From Symsagittifera roscoffensis (taxonomy: Eukaryota; Xenacoelomorpha; Acoela; Convolutidae): DNA of 64,000 bases. A program made the translations under genes and the position numbers. The stretch lies in NCBI RefSeq assembly GCF_963678635.1, contig NC_087062.1, positions 79,299,200-79,363,199 of the forward strand. Reading direction: 5' to 3'. A model generated the notes under the pieces. It ran no database searches and was not told the DNA's origin. It was given only the letters and a program-made list of their open reading frames with translations. Shown here one piece after another: positions 59,605 through 64,000 of this stretch. Each line of letters begins with the position of its first letter. Position 1 is the stretch's first letter.

Positions 59605-60491
59605 AACTAGTATTAGATGCTCGGTACCTAAACTCAATAACCGATACTAGTAATTGTAGCTGGCCACTTGAACCTTTACAGGTGTTGATGACTCGGATAA
59701 ATGGCTCGTATTTTACAAGCAGTGATTTATCATGCGCTTATCACCAAGTGCCTCTCACTGAAGAAGCTCAAAAACTTACTAGTTTTATTGTCGGAGGACG
59801 ACAATATACTTACCAAGTTGGGTTTTATGGGTTAAAACCACTTCCAAACTTCTTTAGTAAACTAATGAGATACGCTTTCGGTCCGCTTATAAAAACAAAA
59901 AAGGCAATAACATATATTGACGATACTCTTCTACAGAGTAAAAATAAAAACGAAATGTTTGATGCTATCAGAGAATACCACTCTTTGCTTCGTAAAGCAA
60001 ACCTTAAAGCAGCTCCCGATAAAACATTTTTTTTCCTACGAAAAGTGAAGTTCCTTGGTCACGTGGTATCAGAAGAAGGTCTTTCTCCTATAGCTTCTCG
60101 CATAGATGATATAAAAAACCTAAAATCACCCGAATCTAAAACCGAAGTACTGGGTGTTCTCGGAGTAATGAGATTCTATAGTACTTACATAATTAACTTT
60201 CATGTAGATGCGAAATGTCTATACGAGCTTGCAAACACCGAAAACAAATTTCAATGGCTACCATGTCATGAAGCCGTTTTTCAGAAATTGAAAGACAGAT
60301 TTTGCCATGATATTGCTAATGCAATCCGAAACACAGATTACCCATTTCACATTCACGCCGACTCTTCGAATGTAGGAACTGGATGTATTTTAATCCAAGC
60401 CTTTCCAGACGGAAAGAAAATTGTATCCGCAAACTCCAGAGTTTTCGATAAAGCCGAACAAAAAATGTCACCACAGCATCGTGAACTGTGA
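59595..60491 (+). pseudogene. Pol, reverse transcriptase and start of RNase H
   Basis: Continues pol in another frame: 'DYVKLVLDARYLNSIT' (RT motif 2), 'SSDLSCAYHQVPL' (motif A, catalytic Asp), 'VGFYGLKPLPNFFSKLM' (motif B), 'TYIDDTLL' (motif C, YIDD at 59913-59924, both Asp present), 'FFFLRKVKFLGHVVSEEG' (motifs D-E). The RNase H begins at 'FHIHADSSNVGTGCIL'. The frame ends at TGA (60489-60491), a one-base change in the motif '..REL.GII..AL', after which the same domain goes on. The first 'M' at 59682 is TTG and not a start. Confidence 0.88.
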
Positions 60492-61252
60492 GGTATTATT
60501 TCTGCTCTTCAAACATATGAATTCTATATTATAGGTTCACCATTCCCCATATATCTGTATTGTGATTATCGACCAATTTTGTTTTTAGGGTCCAGAAAAG
60601 GACAACTTTCACACCGATTTTTGAAATATCAAGTTGTGCTGACCAAGTTTCATAATCTAAAAACTATCTACACACCAGGCACAAACTTAGCCTTCCCTGA
60701 CCTTTTAAGCAGAAATGTTCCAATCGCTGATACTAAAAAATATCAAATTGAACATAAAGCAATTCCAAATGAAATAAAGTTTGTTCTGGACACCGGAGAA
60801 CAAATTAATTATTCAGTGCTTCACCAAGAAGACAAAAATACAACACACAACGATTGCTATCCAATCATTGCTCAATTGCATGGTGGAAAAAGGAAACTTA
60901 TGGTTATAAGTGAAAAAGGTGACTTCAGCATTGAAGAAGCACCAGATTACTACGAAGAATCTTGCAACGCAATTCAGAATATAACAGGTTTTTATAAATT
61001 TGGCAAACAAATCAACCAAATAAAAAAATTGTCAACCCAAAAAATTTATGAAGAAATACCTGAAGAATTTTTCGCTCTGGATGACGATCTTGATAACCAA
61101 GAGTGGATAGAACTTTGCGAGGGAAATGTCGAACAAAGTTTAATTGACGAGTTTGAACAGGCAAAACAAGATTTTGATAATAGAACTAAAACATCAAAGC
61201 TAATTGAACCAATTAGCTTGCACTCAGAAAAAGGAAAAATGATTCACTAGAT
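60492..61252 (+). pseudogene. Pol, RNase H end and linker
   Basis: Directly after the TGA the same frame continues with 'GIISALQTYEFYIIG' and 'YLYCDYRPILFLG' (D of the last RNase H motif), then 'HRFLKYQVVLTKFHNLK' and 'PGTNLAFPDLLSR', the standard RNase H exit ('G..N..AD.LSR'). A long acidic linker follows ('EEIPEEFFALDDDLD', 'EWIELCEGNVEQS'), ending at TAG near 61248. The linker is long for the family and otherwise undistinguished. Confidence 0.8.
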
Positions 61253-61534
61253 TTAATCATTAAATTGACGGATTTCGCAAAAACTGCTGCTCTTGACGTA
61301 GAAACAAATGTCCAAGAACAATTAAAAGATCCAGTAATTGAATCTGTCAAAAAATGGGTCAAAAGAGGTACAAAACCAGAAACCAAACCTCATCGACCTC
61401 AAGATAAAGCTATAAGAGCTTATCTTCGACAGTTTGATCTCCTGTTCATCGAAAATCAAAATGAATTATTGAATATTCATGAATATAACGATGATTGCTC
61501 CCAAACCCCAAAAATATGTTTGCCCCTATCATGA
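61253..61534 (+). pseudogene. Pol, region before the integrase
   Basis: A new frame ('LIIKLTDFAKTAALDVETN', 'DPVIESVKKWVKRG', 'AIRAYLRQFDLLFIEN') corresponds to the stretch of '..D P.i..v..wv..g.....' and '..Y...f..L.i....L' that precedes the integrase zinc domain in Ty3/Gypsy Pol. It ends in TGA at 61532 and the frame changes again. Confidence 0.75.
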
Positions 61535-62262
61535 TTTCTCAACAGTTTCAAGCTAGGCCATAGTCATCCAATAAGTGGTCATCACGGAGAATCAAAAACA
61601 TTAGAAAGTATTAAAAGATACTTCTATTGGCCCGGACTTTGTAAATGGGTTAAAATGCTTCTTCACGATTGTCTTGATTGTCAAAAAAAAGAAAAGATTT
61701 AAATGAAGCTCCTTTACAGCAATGGGGTCAACTAGAAACAACACCAATGAAAACAATTCACATTGACCACAAAGGTCCACTCAGACCAATGAGTAACGGC
61801 AAAAACTATTGTTTAGTTGTTGTAGACGCATTTTCTCGATATATACAATTATATCCTTGCAAACACGCCGATTCAAAGGAAACAATCAATCTCCTTGAAA
61901 AATATATCGCATCATTTGGCATTCCACAACAAATCATTCATGATAATGGAAGTGCTTTCATAAGCAATGATTTTGTTCATTGGTCATTTGAATTAGGTAT
62001 TACACTTAGACCAAGAACTACATACGCACCGTGGACAAACGGCAAAGTTGAGGTCCAAAATAAACATTTAATTCAATATTTCAGGCATTTTATAAATGAT
62101 GCTGGTTCTGATTGGTCAGAACTGACAGACAAATTTGCTTTTGCTCACAACACCGCCGTCAATTCAAGTACTGGTTATACGCCATACGAAATCGTATTTG
62201 GCATTAAACCACAAATTCCAATAAGCCTAAAACTAGGATTATTTCGTGATAATGATAAATGA
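61535..62262 (+). pseudogene. Pol, integrase zinc-binding domain and catalytic core
   Basis: 'LGHSHPISGHHGESKTL' and 'YFYWPGLCKWV' with 'DCLDCQ' form the HHCC domain (about 61552-61683). A slip in the run of eight A near 61684-61692 changes frame. The core (61678-62262) has all three acidic residues: D in 'TIHIDHKGPL', D in 'IIHDNGSAF' and E in 'TNGKVEVQNKH', with exactly 35 residues between the second Asp and the Glu, the D,D(35)E pattern. It joins element DNA ends to the host genome. The fold continues to 'NTAVNSSTGYTPYEIVFG'. The core itself is uninterrupted. Confidence 0.88.
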
Positions 62263-63293
62263 TGCATATCAGAATATTGCACCGGCCTTTCACCTCATGT
62301 TCATAGTGAAGAAAGTGTAAAAAATGAGAAAATTGATAAATTACTCCAAAATCCTCAGAAATTTTAAAAAGGGAGAATCTTTTTAAAACAATTTACAGCA
62401 ATACTTATATACAATGCCGCCGCGTCACTAATCAAGCGCATTATTTTCGAAATCAACATAAGCTAGGTAAGCCAATCCAAATTGGCAGTAAAGTATTGCT
62501 TGAAAATAGATCTAAACCACTTTTAAGGTCACGAAAGCTGCTACATTTAAGATCTGGCCCATATACTGTAGTTGAACAAGTAACAGATGTCAACTATAAA
62601 ATAGAAAACGACGCAACCTCAGAGAAAAAAATAGTACACCGCAATCATATTGTTGAATACTTCCCAAAAGAAAACACAATGCCAAAATTGGTTACTGAAT
62701 ATTCAACCGATCCAATATCCGATGGTTTTTATAATCATCTAACAAATCGACAAATCGACGATTTTAATCAGCCCAAAAAGACTGATTTCGCAAATTATTC
62801 CTCTTGGCCAGTGATATCTAGTGGATATCAACATATGACAAACCACGATTCTACAATTAGGAAATCTGAACAAAATAAGTCGCCAAAACAAAGTTCTGAT
62901 TCCGGACAGGAAACTATGAACTTAAGGACTTTATTCGAATCAACATCATTCAATCCCGATATACAGCCTATTTCTAGTTCTACGCCATACCCAAAACGTG
63001 TATTAAATGAACTAAGTGAACTCGATGGCCAAAGTAGCTCGCAAAGCCACCGGAACATTAGAACACAGTTTCATGTTTCACCACCCCAAAATTGTTATCA
63101 GCTTTCTAATAATTCAGCATGATTTTCAAATTATGCTCAATTTCCAAATAATTCAGAAAACTACTACAAAAATAGCCTCTATACGCCTATTCCTGAAATC
63201 AGCTCAGAAAGGCCAAAAAGAACTAAACATCCCACACAAAAATTCGGAAATCCAATTCCATCTAGTCTTATATCCAGATTTGGAAAAAAGTAA
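62263..63293 (+). pseudogene. Pol, integrase C-terminal GPY/F region and tail
   Basis: After TGA at 62260 the frame continues briefly, shifts near 62370, and then runs 'RRVTNQAHYFRNQHKLG', 'IQIGSKVLLENRSK', 'LRSGPYTVVEQVTDVNYKI' and 'VHRNHIVEYFP', i.e. the GPY/F module that aids integrase DNA binding. A Ser/Gln/Asn-rich tail of about 180 codons follows, with one TGA at 63120 and the end at TAA 63291-63293. No envelope gene is seen. Frames at 62828(-) and 63016 are shadows. Confidence 0.8.
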
Positions 63294-63331
63294 AGACAAA
63301 TGGATATGAAAAAAATAAATTTATTATTTTT

Positions 63332-64000
63332 TTAAATTTCGCCCCAAGGCAACTTTGACTCAAAATTATTCGCTATTTCATGTATAATTTTTTTAGCACA
63401 CAATAATTCTAGAGTCATTTTTTCGCTAATTTGTCTTGACTGCTTGCTTTTGGCTACTATCTGCAATACCGGCTCGGGTTGCCACGACGCCATTGTAATC
63501 CTTTTTAGCATATCTAGCTTTTCTCGTCCGTTCTCCATGAACATGCTTCTATAGAACTAAAACAACAATAAAAACATTAGTTTCTAAACGAAACAAAAAC
63601 ATTTACGTCAAAATATAACTGTATTATTGAAATTGTAATCAAATGCTCAAAAGTATACTCACATCCTCACCAAGGAGCAGACCGATCAACTCTATTGAAT
63701 CGCTGGACAATTGGTCAATGTCTTCCCAACAATTGGACATGATATCAGCATTCTTATCCAAATTGAATTTTGTTATTTGGGTTGACCACCATTCGGCTTC
63801 CCGCAAAAGCGGAACGTCGAACAAATAATTGTCGTTAGTGAATAGTAGGTACTCTACCCTTGAAATAAGGAGATCTGAATTATACATAAATTCAAACATT
63901 TTTTTTCTCTCCTCCTTTTTCTCATTACTTATATCCCAAAGCGGAATATTTTTCAAAGGCTGTAATTTTTCTGGATACTTGAGCCGGTTATCTGAATCGT
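63332..64000 (-). CDS. 3' end of an unknown gene, two exons, runs off the window
   Basis: On the minus strand the frame is open from the window edge (64000) to the donor 'GAGGAT/gtgagtatac' (intron starts at 63662), then an intron of 106 bases ends in 'gttgttttag' (AG at 63558-63557), and exon 2 runs from 63556 to TAA at 63332-63334. Reading frame is kept across the junction. Exon 1 has 'EERKKMFEFMYNSDLLISR', 'VPLLREAEWWSTQITKFN' and 'CWEDIDQLSSDSIELIGLLL'; exon 2 has 'ENGREKLDMLKRITMASWQ' and 'CAKKIIHEIANNFESKLPW'. It is a helical, soluble protein; I do not recognise the family. 'aataaa' overlaps the bases just after the stop and may be its poly(A) signal. The plus-strand frame at 63643 is a shadow. 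Confidence 0.65.

Larger units (their letters stand above)
55412..63293 (+). mobile_element. Ty3/Gypsy-type retroelement with macro domain, decayed
   Basis: In order: leader, gag with zinc knuckle, retropepsin, an inserted macro domain, reverse transcriptase, RNase H, integrase with GPY/F. The RT-RNaseH-IN order places it in Metaviridae (Ty3/Gypsy). Breaks seen: stop in gag (56603), frameshift in gag (about 56730), stops between gag and pol (57625, 57634), frameshift before the RT palm (about 59590), stop in RNase H (60489), frameshifts near 61250, 61530, 61680 and 62370, and stop in the tail (63120). It is therefore inactive as it stands. No LTR pair can be recognised: nothing after 63293 repeats the sequence before 55954. 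The left border is set at the TG-starting repeat and is uncertain. Confidence 0.85.

Overview
The window looks like AT-rich nuclear DNA (roughly 30% GC by eye) from an invertebrate animal. The reasons are GT-AG introns, hAT-type MITEs with 8-bp target duplications, a Ty3/Gypsy retroelement, long tandem and inverted repeats, and animal-type protein families (TARG1/OARD1-like macro domain, NERD plus superfamily 1 helicase). I cannot name the species. There are two 200-base runs of N, at 1887-2086 and 24837-25036. Most of the window is repeats and decayed elements; few genes look intact.

Region 1 (1-23,450) is a repeat cluster built from one family of a few kb. After a broken plus-strand reading frame (321-791) and a 54-bp minisatellite (about 1391-1835), the family occurs as an imperfect palindrome (2087-5254 against 5488-9450), then as three tandem copies of a 1.59-kb part (about 8730-13515), then as a 4.28-kb tandem duplication whose copies are almost identical (13971-18247 and 18248-22524), and ends near 23450. 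I see no convincing protein in it.

Region 2 (23,450-27,270) is low in repeats and holds weak exon-like fragments on both strands.

Region 3 (27,273-43,190) is one decayed locus. A frame with one in-frame stop (27273-27707) lies at the left edge. A 2.07-kb tandem array follows, with six copies of a C2H2 zinc-finger exon. At the right edge lies coding sequence that resembles the large proteins linked to family B DNA polymerases in Maverick/Polinton-like animal elements (40049-40348, continuing at 42517-43190). This last frame is split by a 2.17-kb insertion carrying the 5' half of a NERD gene, flanked by a 24-bp duplication and an inverted foldback copy of it.

Region 4 (43,260-48,440) is the longer copy of that gene: NERD nuclease domain, superfamily 1 helicase motor, and after a probable intron the motif VI region. 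The shorter copy has lost a catalytic Glu and its helicase half; the longer copy has lost the ATG.

Region 5 (48,440-55,400) holds two hAT-like MITEs and a composite one, a relatively GC-rich unknown exon whose acceptor lies 20 bases from a MITE, an inverted repeat enclosing minus-strand frames that resemble a BED/hAT-type transposase, and an orphan C-terminal reading frame.

Region 6 (about 55,410-63,293) is a Ty3/Gypsy-type element with gag, zinc knuckle, protease, reverse transcriptase, RNase H, integrase and GPY/F region, broken by several stops and frameshifts. Between protease and reverse transcriptase it carries a TARG1/OARD1-like macro domain that keeps both catalytic residues. This is the most unusual finding. 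No 3' LTR is visible before the 3' end of a convergent minus-strand gene with a 106-base intron (63332-64000, running off the window).
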